Source: Dehalococcoidia bacterium (GTDB lineage: Bacteria; Chloroflexota; Dehalococcoidia; UBA6926). From it: a stretch of DNA of 8,852 nucleotides. The stretch covers positions 1-8,852 of the forward strand of contig JAAXGS010000039.1 of NCBI GenBank assembly GCA_012271225.1, given 5' to 3'. The notes under the pieces were generated by a model. The model saw only the letters and a list, made by a program, of their open reading frames with translations. It was not told the DNA's origin and ran no database searches. Position 1 is the first letter of the stretch. Every line of letters begins with the position of its first letter. The position numbers and the translations under genes were made by a program. This document shows, one piece after another, positions 1-8,103 of the stretch.

Positions 1-831
1 GTGGGCATTACCGCCCGCGTGCTCGATGATCTGCGGAGACTCGATTCGCCCGAGGGGGTGACGATTCTCGGCGCGGCCGTCGTCGATGACGTCCTCGGCA
101 TCCTGATTCTGACCGTGGTGGTGGGCGTATCGGCCACGGGCTCGCTCGACGGGGGCGGGGGCGCGTTCGACTGGAGCGAGGTCGCCATTGTCGGCGCAAA
201 GGCCGTTGGATTCTGGCTGGTGTTGACGATTGGCGGCATCTTCGCCGCGAAGCACATCGTGCGGGCGATAAACAGTGTCCGCGTGGAGGGCGCGGCGATT
301 GCGCTGGTATTCGGCATCGCCCTCTTTGCCGCCGCGCTTGCGGAGATGTTCGGTCTGGCCATGATCATCGGCGCGTACTCCGTGGGCCTCGCGCTGTCCC
401 AGACGCAGGTGCGCCATCAGCTGCACGCGCCGCTCAGCGGCCTCTACCATGCCCTGGTGCCAATCTTCTTTGTGGTGATGGGCATGATGGTTGACATTCC
501 CGCCATGATTGGGGCGCTGGGGTTCGGCATCGTGGTTGTTGTGCTGGCCATCATCGGCAAGGTCGCGGGGTCCGGCGCGCCGGCGTACCTGACGGGCTTC
601 AGCCGAATTGGCGCGTGGCGCGTGGGCGTGGGCATGGCGCCGCGCGGCGAAGTGGGCCTCATCATCGCCGGTATCGGGGTTTCACAGGGGTTGATCGGCG
701 CTGATCTGTTCGGCGTGGCGATTCTGATGACCATTGCCACCACGCTCATCGCCCCCATCGCTCTGGTGCCCGCGTTTCGGAACAACGCCCCTGGCCTGCG
801 CCGGAATATTTCAGCCCCTGCGACAGAGTGA
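1..831 (+). CDS. Kef/CPA2-type Na+(K+)/H+ antiporter, C-terminal part (5' end outside window)
   Basis: This is an inner-membrane cation:proton antiporter fragment of 276 visible residues. The GTG at the window edge is the valine of the family motif VGITARVL, the unwound helix of the ion site, so it is not a start; roughly 115-125 residues should lie upstream. Visible family hallmarks are AAVVDDVLG with an aspartate pair at residues 29-30 (ion and proton binding in CPA antiporters), a lysine at 187 in AIIGKVAG at the place of the conserved TM10 lysine, and the signature MAPRGEVGLIIA at 212-223. About nine hydrophobic segments follow one another. The DD pair suggests an electrogenic Na+/H+ exchanger rather than a glutathione-gated K+ channel, which usually has QD; this is inference. 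The protein stops about 20 residues after the last helix, so it has no cytoplasmic TrkA-N/RCK domain. The substrate ion cannot be fixed from sequence. Confidence 0.92.
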   Translation: MGITARVLDDLRRLDSPEGVTILGAAVVDDVLGILILTVVVGVSATGSLDGGGGAFDWSEVAIVGAKAVGFWLVLTIGGIFAAKHIVRAINSVRVEGAAIALVFGIALFAAALAEMFGLAMIIGAYSVGLALSQTQVRHQLHAPLSGLYHALVPIFFVVMGMMVDIPAMIGALGFGIVVVVLAIIGKVAGSGAPAYLTGFSRIGAWRVGVGMAPRGEVGLIIAGIGVSQGLIGADLFGVAILMTIATTLIAPIALVPAFRNNAPGLRRNISAPATE

Positions 832-855
832 TTGGGCCGGCGCGACGCCGGCAAT
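831..855 (+). terminator. GC-rich hairpin just after the antiporter stop, possible terminator
   Basis: Starting on the last base of the stop codon, ATTG (831-834) can pair with CAAT (852-855). Inside, CCGGCG (837-842) pairs with CGCCGG (846-851) around a CGA loop, leaving a two-base bulge. No T-run follows directly; the nearest is TTTTT at 871-875, 15 bases later. It may slow or end transcription before the tRNA, but it lacks the U-tract of a standard intrinsic terminator. Confidence 0.3.
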
Positions 856-962
856 CGAGTCACGCCGCGCTTTTTGAACGCAGGCCGGGCGCTGCGGGAA
901 ATGCCACTCCTGCGCTTTGGATCACCACCGGTATGGATAACCCGTCCGCGCCTGCGCCTCTG

Positions 963-968
963 TATGAT
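963..968 (+). promoter_or_regulatory. Candidate -10 element for the tRNA gene
   Basis: TATGAT matches the sigma-70 -10 consensus at 5 of 6 positions and ends 18 bases before the mature tRNA 5' end, which suits a short leader removed by RNase P. No recognisable -35 lies 16-18 bases upstream, where the sequence is GC-rich. Read-through from the antiporter transcript is the alternative. Confidence 0.35.
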
Positions 969-986
969 GGTGAGGCGCGTCGACGT

Positions 987-1061
987 GCCCCTGTAGCTCA
1001 GTGGATAGAGCACCAGCCTCCGGAGCTGGGGGCCCGGGTTCGAGTCCCGGCAGGGGTACCA
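987..1061 (+). tRNA. tRNA-Arg (anticodon CCG), CCA encoded
   Basis: A complete cloverleaf can be folded by eye. The acceptor stem GCCCCTG (987-993) pairs with CAGGGGT (1051-1057) through six Watson-Crick pairs and one terminal G-U. T8-A9 and the D arm GCTC...GAGC follow. The anticodon stem CCAGC/GCTGG (1013-1017, 1025-1029) holds the loop CTCCGGA with anticodon CCG at 1020-1022, which reads the arginine codon CGG. The T arm CCGGG-TTCGAGT-CCCGG spans 1034-1050. The discriminator is A1058 and CCA is genomically encoded at 1059-1061. A CGG-reading tRNA is expected in a GC-rich genome. No integrase gene or repeated 3' end nearby suggests use as an attachment site. Confidence 0.97.
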
Positions 1062-1098
1062 GAACGATCGGTTTGACCGCTCAGACGCCCAGAGTTGA

Positions 1099-1581
1099 TC
1101 AGGCAGAGCCCTGCGCGGCGGCGCGGCGTCCGGCCTCGCGCAGTTGCGCGATGTCAACCTTCGTCATGGTGAGCAGAGCCTCCATGACGGCCTCCGGCGC
1201 GGGCGCCATCAACTCATCCATGGCCCGCGGAACCACCTGCCATGACACCCCGAATCTGTCCGTGAGCCAACCGCAGAATCCCTCCGTCCCGCCCTCCGCC
1301 AGCTTGTCCCAGTAGTGATCGATCTCCTCCTGTGAATCACAGGGAATAACGAACGACACCGCCGGCGTCATCTCGAACATCGAGCCGCCGTCCATCGCGC
1401 CGAACTTCAGGCCGTCAAGCTCAAACTCCACGAGCGCGCCGCCCTTGGTCGGGCCGGCCGGCATCTCGGACACAGCAAGGATCTTCGCGTTGGGAAAGAC
1501 AGACACGTAATGCTCCGCCGCCTCTACGGCCGTGCCGTTAAACCACAGAAACGGACTGATCCGCGGCATCTCAACCGCCAT
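1099..1581 (-). CDS. PhnB-like VOC (glyoxalase/bleomycin-resistance fold) protein
   Basis: This 160-residue protein belongs to the PhnB-like branch of the vicinal oxygen chelate superfamily, often labelled '3-demethylubiquinone-9 3-methyltransferase' in databases although most members have no proven reaction. Matching family motifs are SPFLWFNGTAVEAAEHY at residues 9-25, the strand and turn LDGLKFGAMDGG at 55-66, SFVIPCDSQEEIDHYWDKL at 76-94 and CGWLTDRFGVSWQVVP at 103-118. The C-terminal helix (MEALLTMTKVDIAQL, about 133-147) is also typical. The start at 1581 is chosen because AAAGGAG (1587-1593) lies 5 bases upstream; an in-frame ATG 30 bases earlier lacks this and would add ten residues not seen in the family. 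It lies downstream of addA on the same strand but appears to have its own promoter. The substrate is unknown, and a link to DNA repair is not implied by the fold. Confidence 0.9.
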   Translation of the reverse strand: MAVEMPRISPFLWFNGTAVEAAEHYVSVFPNAKILAVSEMPAGPTKGGALVEFELDGLKFGAMDGGSMFEMTPAVSFVIPCDSQEEIDHYWDKLAEGGTEGFCGWLTDRFGVSWQVVPRAMDELMAPAPEAVMEALLTMTKVDIAQLREAGRRAAAQGSA

Positions 1582-1586
1582 GACGT

Positions 1587-1593
1587 CTCCTTT
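1587..1593 (-). promoter_or_regulatory. Strong ribosome binding site of the VOC gene
   Basis: Read on the minus strand this is AAAGGAG, five bases before the ATG at 1581. It is the strongest Shine-Dalgarno sequence in the window and decides the start codon. Confidence 0.85.
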
Positions 1594-1613
1594 CACTACT
1601 CTCTGATCCACTC

Positions 1614-1634
1614 ATTATCAGTGCATCAGCACTG
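1614..1634 (-). promoter_or_regulatory. Candidate VOC-gene promoter with a dyad next to the -10
   Basis: On the minus strand GATAAT (1619-1614) matches the -10 consensus at 5 of 6 positions and would give a leader of about 26 bases including the ribosome binding site. Touching it upstream is a perfect inverted repeat with arms CAGTGC (1619-1624) and GCACTG (1629-1634) around ATCA, in the promoter spacer where a repressor would sit. The -35 is not convincing: the best TTGAGG lies 23 bases upstream of the -10. Confidence 0.38.
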
Positions 1635-1730
1635 CGCGTGAGCCTCAATCAGATGCGCGCAACGTTCGCCTCGGACAGACTCAGGCCGCCCGATGCCGGA
1701 ACCGGCCATGAGTTGGGCGCGCGCCGTCAA

Positions 1731-4700
1731 TCAGGCGGCAGATTCATCATCGGCGAACTCCTCGTCCTCATCCGTCTGGCTCAATATCAGTTCGCCTTTA
1801 TCGATACGGCGCCTTGTTTCGGCCATCGCGGCGTTGATTTCGGCCTCGTCCGCCCAATGGATCGCCCCCGTGCGGAGAAACATGATCCCGGCGGCCGGAC
1901 GCTGCCCGGTGGCGGCCTCGATTGCCCCCGCGTACACCCCAAGCTGCGTCAGATAGGTAGCCGCCTTCTGTTTCTCGCCGCCGTTCTCCACGCGATCCGT
2001 CTTGAAATCGATGACATGCCACCGCCCGTTGATTTGATACGCCAGATCAATGCTGCCGTGAACCGCAATGCCATCCCAGTTCCAGGAGAACGGCATCTCC
2101 GAGTATTTGCGCGTTGCCGGCGCGAGCAGCGCCGCGGCCAGGTCTGTCCCCTGAAAGCGATTCAGCATCTCGTCCACGTCCGCTGCCACCTTCTGCGTCT
2201 CGCTTTCGTCAAGCCGGCGCCCCGCGCGGCGCATGAGCGCCCGTATCTCCGGCCGTGTCCCGCCTTCCAGCCACTCCTGAATCGCTACGTGCGTGACGGT
2301 GCCCCGAACAAGGGCAAGCGGATCAGACACGCCAGCGCGTCCGCCGTCCCAATCATGCTGCTCCAGCGCGGTTGCGGGCGTGCTGGACCGGATGGGGATT
2401 GCGCCGCGCCGCCCAATGAGCGGAGCGTCCGCGGTCTGCTCCGCGCCCGCCGGCGGCACGGAAAACGCCCTGGTCTGCGGGCTGGCTGCGATAGTGCTGA
2501 GGTCCATGAGAGGCAACTCATAGTTGCGCACAATTGGCGCGAGCCCCGGCCTCCAAAACTCGGTCAGCCACGTACGCTTGTCGTCCGCCGCCTTTCCGCC
2601 ACTGACGACAAGCAGGTCCGCGGCGCGGGTGGCGGCCACGTACAGCAGCCGTTTCTCCTCGGCGGCCTCCTCCTTTTCATCACGGTCGAGCAGATAGCTG
2701 TGCCAGGCCGGGCGTCTGCGCGGTTCCCGAATCTCCTCGACGTCCCGTTCCAGCGTGAGCGAGACGCCGGTTCCCGCGCGCCATGTCACGGTCTCCGCGC
2801 GGCCGCCGGAGGACCGCGCGCCGCCGGCATCAGCGAGAAAGACGATGGGAAACTCAAGGCCCTTGGCGGCATGAATGGAGAGGATGCGCACGGCATCGCC
2901 CGCGTCCAAGGCGGCCTGCGGCGCGCGCGCCGCAAGATCGTCCCGCAGCGTCCTCACGTGCTCAACAAACTGGTCAAGCGACTGCTCGCCCAGGGCGCGC
3001 GCCATGCCGACGAATTGCCGAATGTTGGCGAGAACCTGATCGCCGCCCCGCAGCGGCGCCCACGATGCCTCGTACTGCGTCAGCGTCAGCGCGCGTTCCA
3101 GCACCTGCTCCGGCGCGGCCGTCCGCGCCTCCTCACGCAGGCGCTCAAGGACGGCGGCGGCGCGTTGGCACCGCGACCGCGTCTCCGGCAGCACGCCATC
3201 CGGCGGGTTTTTTAAAGCATCCACGATTCGGCCTGGACGCCCGTCGTCTAGTGAGGCGTTAGAAGCGTTCAGCATCGGCTCTCGGCCTCGTGTCAACGTC
3301 AGGATCGACTGATCATCGATGGCGAAGAACGGCGAGCGGAGCACCCCGATCAACGCGATCTCATTGTCGGATTCCGCCAGCCATTCCAGAAGATTCATCA
3401 GATCGATGATCTCCTGACGCCTGAGAAAGTCGCCGCCCGCCGCGGTTCGGTGGGAAATACCATGCCTCTCCAGCGCGAGTTCATAGTCATCCACATGAAT
3501 CAGGCTCCGCAGCAGAATGACGATATCGGCCTCACAGGCAGGACGATAGGAATTGGCCGCGCTGTCCCAAACAGGGAAGCGGCTGTGAAGGATGCCCCGA
3601 ATCCTCTGCGCGATATGATCGGCCTCCACTTCCCTTTGGTGCGTCTCAATGCTGCGGTCCCTCTTTCTATCAGGCCGCACGGCGTGCTCGCGCGGGACCA
3701 TGATCGTCTCCACGGCTACGGCCTCAGGCAGCGCCGGCCGGCGCGCCGTCATGGGCTCCATCCGCGCCTCATAATCCTCACGGGCATCACCAAAAACATC
3801 GGCCATCACGTCATTGATGGCGCAGATCAGCGCGTCGTGCGCGCGGAATGACTCAGTCAGCGAGACAACTGCCCCGCCGGATTCTTCGAGCTCGTTCTTC
3901 AGGCGGGTCAGGTTGCTGACGTCGCTCCCTCGAAAGCGGTAGATCGACTGCTTAACATCGCCGACAAAGAACCGCTCCGGGGCGTCGGATTCCGCGTCAT
4001 GCCCGTCCGGACGCCGCGTCAACAGCTCGAGGAGTTCGAACTGTGTCGGATTGAGGTCCTGCGCCTCATCCACCAGCACGTGCTTGAAACGGGAGCGATA
4101 GCGGGCCGCTGTGTCGCGCGAGGACTGCAGCAGGTCAATCGCCCTGATCTCCAGGTCCAGATAATCGAGCGCCGCCAACTCTCTCTTGCGGGACTCATAC
4201 CGCGCGGACGCCTCCGCGAAGAGATCGAGCAGGGATTCCAGCACGGGCAGTGAGTCGTCATCGACGTCATTCCACAGGAACGGCTCAATTTCCTCGTAGG
4301 CGCCGCCCACCAGTTTGACAACGGGACGGACAACCTTGGGGTCTTCTGTCCACGCCTTCTTGCCGCCTCTATTCCCAGGCTTCTTGGCAAAAGGGATTTC
4401 GTCGACTCTCCGCAGGCGATCTAGAAGGTCATCCGTGTCACCGGCCAGCGGATCTCTAAGGATGGCTGTGACTTCGTTGACGATGTCCGCCAGCTTATCG
4501 GGGATGCCCGGGATGGCGGTATCCTCAAGCCATTGACAACATTGCGCCAGTTCCGAGCGCCGCGACTCGACAAGCGCGTGGACGTGCGCAACCAGGGCGG
4601 GCCTGATGCGAGCCTCCCATTCCGCGGGCCCGGCTCCGCCCTGCGCGGCACGCGCCAGTCCAATTTCATTGCGGCGCTTGAGCATCATGCGCAGCGCGCG

Positions 4701-5162
4701 CTCCATCTCATGGATTCCGCCCTCCAACAGGGCTTTCAGTCCCGGCCCCTGCCCGGCCGCCGCCGCCTCAACGGCATCCCGGCACGCTGCGAGGACCTCC
4801 TTGTCGGCCTCGTCCTCGCTGAGCACGGACGCGGCGGGGTCGATTCCCGCCTCAACGGGGTTGTCCCGCAACAGCTGCAGGCACAGTGAATGGATGGTGC
4901 CGATGATCGCGTTGTCCAGCCGATCAACGCGGGCCTCGAGGTTCGGACGGGCCGTCACCGCCTGCCGCACGCGCTCGCGCATCTCCGCGGCGGCGGCGTC
5001 TGTGAACGTCACGGCGACGATCTGCTCGACATCGAAGTTCTCAAGCAGGGAGAGGTAGCGCTCAACCAGCACGCGGGTTTTGCCGCTGCCCGCCCCGGCC
5101 ATCACGAGCACATCGCCTCCCCGCGCGCGCACGCCCTTTTCCTGTTGAGGAGTCAGCGTCAT
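1731..5162 (-). CDS. addA: AddA-type ATP-dependent helicase/exonuclease subunit
   Basis: This UvrD/PcrA-family (SF1A) 3'-5' helicase of 1143 residues is fused to a C-terminal RecB-type nuclease. With AddB it unwinds and resects double-strand breaks for RecA loading. Helicase motifs are complete and in order: Walker A AGAGSGKT (22-29), Ia VTFTDAAAAEMRERV (51-65), II VLVDEAQD (362-369), III GDVKQSIYRFRG (401-412), IV SLTESFR (434-440), V SIHAAKGLEFPIVF (762-775) and VI LLYVAATRAADLLVV (839-853). The nuclease has all catalytic positions: H958, D1039, D1052 and K1054 in DFKTD, and Q1073/Y1077. Length is typical for AddA. The start at 5162 is preferred over one 36 bases upstream because its ATG overlaps the addB stop as ATGA, and family members begin just before TPQQ. 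The ribosome binding site is weak, which fits translational coupling. No frameshift or missing motif is seen. The acidic tail (DEDEEFADDE) is a small oddity. Confidence 0.95.
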   Translation of the reverse strand: MTLTPQQEKGVRARGGDVLVMAGAGSGKTRVLVERYLSLLENFDVEQIVAVTFTDAAAAEMRERVRQAVTARPNLEARVDRLDNAIIGTIHSLCLQLLRDNPVEAGIDPAASVLSEDEADKEVLAACRDAVEAAAAGQGPGLKALLEGGIHEMERALRMMLKRRNEIGLARAAQGGAGPAEWEARIRPALVAHVHALVESRRSELAQCCQWLEDTAIPGIPDKLADIVNEVTAILRDPLAGDTDDLLDRLRRVDEIPFAKKPGNRGGKKAWTEDPKVVRPVVKLVGGAYEEIEPFLWNDVDDDSLPVLESLLDLFAEASARYESRKRELAALDYLDLEIRAIDLLQSSRDTAARYRSRFKHVLVDEAQDLNPTQFELLELLTRRPDGHDAESDAPERFFVGDVKQSIYRFRGSDVSNLTRLKNELEESGGAVVSLTESFRAHDALICAINDVMADVFGDAREDYEARMEPMTARRPALPEAVAVETIMVPREHAVRPDRKRDRSIETHQREVEADHIAQRIRGILHSRFPVWDSAANSYRPACEADIVILLRSLIHVDDYELALERHGISHRTAAGGDFLRRQEIIDLMNLLEWLAESDNEIALIGVLRSPFFAIDDQSILTLTRGREPMLNASNASLDDGRPGRIVDALKNPPDGVLPETRSRCQRAAAVLERLREEARTAAPEQVLERALTLTQYEASWAPLRGGDQVLANIRQFVGMARALGEQSLDQFVEHVRTLRDDLAARAPQAALDAGDAVRILSIHAAKGLEFPIVFLADAGGARSSGGRAETVTWRAGTGVSLTLERDVEEIREPRRRPAWHSYLLDRDEKEEAAEEKRLLYVAATRAADLLVVSGGKAADDKRTWLTEFWRPGLAPIVRNYELPLMDLSTIAASPQTRAFSVPPAGAEQTADAPLIGRRGAIPIRSSTPATALEQHDWDGGRAGVSDPLALVRGTVTHVAIQEWLEGGTRPEIRALMRRAGRRLDESETQKVAADVDEMLNRFQGTDLAAALLAPATRKYSEMPFSWNWDGIAVHGSIDLAYQINGRWHVIDFKTDRVENGGEKQKAATYLTQLGVYAGAIEAATGQRPAAGIMFLRTGAIHWADEAEINAAMAETRRRIDKGELILSQTDEDEEFADDESAA

Positions 5163-8083
5163 GGCGTCTTCGATCGGCTGAACGGATTCACGCGGCACAC
5201 GCGCCTGAACTCGCAGTTTGGCGGACAGGTGGGAACCTGGGGGTAGACGCGAAAATCACCCTGCGCCACGCCATCGCGCACATCCCCGGCGAGTTTAACG
5301 ACCCTCTCCATGGCCTCAACGGCATCATCGTTGCGGGTATCGATCCACCATGACGTTTTGGCGGCGCCGGGCGCCGGGAGTCTTGCATACGCCGCCCGGA
5401 TGTCCTTGTCCTTCGCCCGCGGATCCTGCCGCAGAATGTAGGCGTAGAGAGGCAGCTGTAACGAGCGTCCGTCATGTACGGCCTTCTGGCTGGGCGCCCA
5501 CCCGGTCTTGTAGTCAATAACCCGCAGGTATTCCGGTTCTTCGTCGATGCGGTCGATTCTGGCGACCACGCGCATGGGCGGTTTCGTTGGCAGTGTCCCT
5601 CTGAGCTTCCCCTCTGTGGACAGCACGCGCGCGCCCTCATGCGGAGAATCAAGCCTCGCCTGATTGCTGATCAGGGCGCGGATCAGGTCGCGCTGCCGCG
5701 GCCACCTCACGTGCCAGAGCGCGGCGCGGCCGAAGCCATGTTCCTGCGGCGCGGCATCCCATATCTGCTTTCCCTCAGTGTCGACGCGCGAGAGCACGTC
5801 GGGAAGCGTTTCAGGCGTGAGCGCCAGGCCTTTCTCGACAAGCGGCCTGACGGCCTCCTCCAGGATTTTGTGAATGACAATGCCGCGGATGGCGGCGTCC
5901 GCATCCTCCGCCTCTTCCGTAAGTTCACTGAGCTTAAGGGCGTATCCACCAAAGTACTGAAACCCGCAGGTCAGATAGGACTCCAGACTGGTCGCGCTCC
6001 ACTCCACCTGCCCGTCCGTCAACTCCGGCGGCATCAGCCCGGCGGTGAGGTCTCCCTCATACGGGCCCATGAACCGGAATGACCGTCGGGTCTGCTCCAC
6101 AACCGCCGCGACGCGAACGGTCTCCCATGAATCGCCGTCAGGGGACGCGGCCGGCGGGGGCCGCAGGGCGGACTCGCTCAGCCAGCCCCGCGCGCAGGCA
6201 ATCGCAACCTCACGGTGTGACGCGGCAGCCTCCGTCCACAGGCCGTCCCATTCGCCAAAGGGCTCCCTCTCTGTCTCTGCCCGGGTATACACCCACGCAG
6301 CCGGAGCCGGGCGGCCGCGAGCATCAATGCGATACCGCCATAGAGCCGTGGTATCGTCAGCGCGGGACGTGACGGACTCCCACAACTCGCTCTCCGTTGA
6401 GCGCGGCGGCGGGGGCAACGCCAGGCCCGCGTCGGCAAGCGCGCTCCTCATCTGTTCGTCCAGCAACTCCCCGGAACGCCGCCCGGCGGGGAACTCGCCC
6501 TCCGACAGCCCGCCGATCGCCACAAAGCGGAATCGCAGCCCGTGCAGCGTGTGCATTGGCGCAAGCAGCACACCGCCCGGAGTTCGCCTCATCAGCACCG
6601 GCATGTCCAGACGCCGATTCAGCCGCTCCAGAAAGTCCGTCAGGGACTCCTCCTGTTGATCCGCCTCCGGGCCTGACGGGGGCGCAGCGAGTTCCGTCAG
6701 ATATTCACGGAGTTTCTCAGCGCAGAACGTCGTTTCCTCGTCGATGCCCGTTTGGCGCAGCCACGGCCTCTGGCCAAACAGCGCCTCAGTGATGCGCTGG
6801 GCATGCCGCGCGGACTGCTCCTCCTCCGGCGGTTCCAGCAAACGGTCGATGTCCCGCAGCGCGGCGAGCAGTCTGTTATCTCCTCGTCTCGGCAGTTCCG
6901 CGGCGACTCGCTCCAGGTCCTCACGCCCCGCCCAGACCTGCGACTCCCGCGCCCTTCGGCCAAGCTGCTCAACGTCATTCAGCGTCAGGCTCCAGCGGCT
7001 GAGGTCAAGGAAGCCGGCGCGCAGGACGGCGCGGACATCCTTCACGCGCCAACCGTTCTGCGCAATTCCGAGTAAACGCCGCAGCCACACGCCAAGCGGG
7101 GTATCGCTCAACCGCGCGCCCGCCGCCGGATCCAGCGGAATCTCGTACTCCTCAAATATGCGGCGCATCAGGCTCAGATACGGCGTCACCCGGCGAAATG
7201 TCACGGCGCAATCGGACGGTTTCAGTTCCGGATGCTCGCTCATCAACCGCTTGATTCCGCGCGCGATCTCCCGCGCGTGCTGCTCCACAGAGGATGCTTC
7301 ACCCTTGATGACGGCGGGTGTCTCCGGCGGGGCAGCCGCTGTCAGCGCGGTCTCTGAAGCATGGGGGAGCGCGTCACGCAGTCGGGCGTAGTCAAACCGG
7401 GACCGTTCGGTTGCGTCGGGATCAAACGTCACGGTGATGTCGGCGCGTCCGGCAAGAGAGGCGAGCAGCCGGATCTCCCCTCTGGTGAACCGCTGGAAAC
7501 CGTCAACCATCACGACCGCCGGGATTTTCGAGCCCTGAACCGCCGCTGCCGCACGCTGATGGATTTGTAGTGGATGGATCAGTCCCTGCTGCCGCAGTTC
7601 CGCCAGATATGCGGAGTAGATGGACGCCAACGCCCGCGCGCGCTCAGACCCCGTGCGGGCGGCCGCCGCGCGCAGCCCTGCATCATCAATCTCCTCGTCA
7701 AGAAGGCCGGTGATTGCCGTTGAGATCGACGTCACAAAGCCGGCCGTTCCGGCAATGGGAGCAAAGTACGCGGCCGGCCCGCGCCGCGCGGCCAACCGGC
7801 GCGCAACGCGCGCCAGCAGGTCCGTCGCCTGCCCTCCGCTCAATATCGGATGGTCCTTCACAAGCGTGCGGCTGAGCGTCGGGAGGGTCTCGACGCGCAG
7901 CCTCAGCGCGACGCCGCACTCCGCGACCAGTCGCCGACGCAGCTGATCGGCGTGGCGGACAGTGGGCGCCAGAACGAGCGCCTCCGCGAAGGGATCGCTG
8001 CGGTAGAGTTCGGCGAGACGCGCAACGATCTCGCCGGTTTTGCCGGCGCCCGCTCCGCCCGTGATGATCTCCGCTCCGGTCAT
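5159..8083 (-). CDS. addB: AddB-type helicase-fold/nuclease subunit with probable 4Fe-4S cluster
   Basis: This 974-residue protein is the second subunit of the AddAB resection enzyme. Near the N terminus it has an intact Walker A, GGAGAGKT (9-16). The motif II region reads VMVDGF (191-196) instead of DExx, typical of AddB, whose motor is degenerate and serves mainly for sequence recognition. A relaxed motif V-like stretch (HTLHGLRFRF, then GGLSEGEFP) spans about 511-532. The C-terminal PD-(D/E)XK nuclease is complete: H738, D844/D847, D857 and K859 in DYKTG, and Q876/Y880. Cysteines C706 and C953-x3-C957-x5-C963 bracket the nuclease domain in the arrangement that binds a 4Fe-4S staple in AddB and AdnA. 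The start at 8083 is the only ATG giving the short family N terminus; the other in-frame start, GTG at 8194, would add 37 low-complexity residues. There is no Shine-Dalgarno sequence. An AdnA-like assignment is the alternative. Confidence 0.88.
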   Translation of the reverse strand: MTGAEIITGGAGAGKTGEIVARLAELYRSDPFAEALVLAPTVRHADQLRRRLVAECGVALRLRVETLPTLSRTLVKDHPILSGGQATDLLARVARRLAARRGPAAYFAPIAGTAGFVTSISTAITGLLDEEIDDAGLRAAAARTGSERARALASIYSAYLAELRQQGLIHPLQIHQRAAAAVQGSKIPAVVMVDGFQRFTRGEIRLLASLAGRADITVTFDPDATERSRFDYARLRDALPHASETALTAAAPPETPAVIKGEASSVEQHAREIARGIKRLMSEHPELKPSDCAVTFRRVTPYLSLMRRIFEEYEIPLDPAAGARLSDTPLGVWLRRLLGIAQNGWRVKDVRAVLRAGFLDLSRWSLTLNDVEQLGRRARESQVWAGREDLERVAAELPRRGDNRLLAALRDIDRLLEPPEEEQSARHAQRITEALFGQRPWLRQTGIDEETTFCAEKLREYLTELAAPPSGPEADQQEESLTDFLERLNRRLDMPVLMRRTPGGVLLAPMHTLHGLRFRFVAIGGLSEGEFPAGRRSGELLDEQMRSALADAGLALPPPPRSTESELWESVTSRADDTTALWRYRIDARGRPAPAAWVYTRAETEREPFGEWDGLWTEAAASHREVAIACARGWLSESALRPPPAASPDGDSWETVRVAAVVEQTRRSFRFMGPYEGDLTAGLMPPELTDGQVEWSATSLESYLTCGFQYFGGYALKLSELTEEAEDADAAIRGIVIHKILEEAVRPLVEKGLALTPETLPDVLSRVDTEGKQIWDAAPQEHGFGRAALWHVRWPRQRDLIRALISNQARLDSPHEGARVLSTEGKLRGTLPTKPPMRVVARIDRIDEEPEYLRVIDYKTGWAPSQKAVHDGRSLQLPLYAYILRQDPRAKDKDIRAAYARLPAPGAAKTSWWIDTRNDDAVEAMERVVKLAGDVRDGVAQGDFRVYPQVPTCPPNCEFRRVCRVNPFSRSKTP

Positions 8084-8103
8084 GCCGCATTGTACGCGGC
8101 ATG
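8081..8103. repeat. 8-bp perfect inverted repeat bracketing the addB -10 and start codon
   Basis: CATGCCGC (8081-8088) and GCGGCATG (8096-8103) are exact reverse complements separated by the seven bases ATTGTAC. The left arm contains the addB start codon on the minus strand, and the centre contains the proposed -10. If transcription starts further upstream, the mRNA would fold with the initiating AUG inside the stem. If it starts at the AUG, the dyad can act only as DNA, for instance as an operator. Confidence 0.6.

Noticed and set aside
987..1061. tRNA-Arg as a possible integration site for a mobile element.
   Set aside because: No integrase gene or duplicated tRNA 3' end is visible, and all flanking genes look like housekeeping genes.
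444..1157. A 237-codon minus-strand open frame running across the antiporter end and the tRNA.
   Set aside because: It reads through the complement of a confident tRNA and of the conserved antiporter helices, so it is a shadow frame.
1695..1725. GC-rich palindromes just downstream of the addA stop (GCCGGAACCGGC, GGCGCGCGCC) as a terminator.
   Set aside because: The loops are two bases or absent, and no T-run follows on the minus strand, so the palindromes are most simply explained by high GC.
1638..3215. A 525-codon open frame on the plus strand, antisense to addA.
   Set aside because: It lies fully opposite strong addA coding sequence with intact helicase and nuclease motifs. Its product is arginine- and proline-rich without recognisable domains. 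Long antisense frames are expected at this GC content.
5474..7391. Several plus-strand open frames of 130-215 codons antisense to addB.
   Set aside because: All mirror the addB coding frame, have low-complexity Arg/Ser/Ala-rich products, overlap one another and lack ribosome binding sites.
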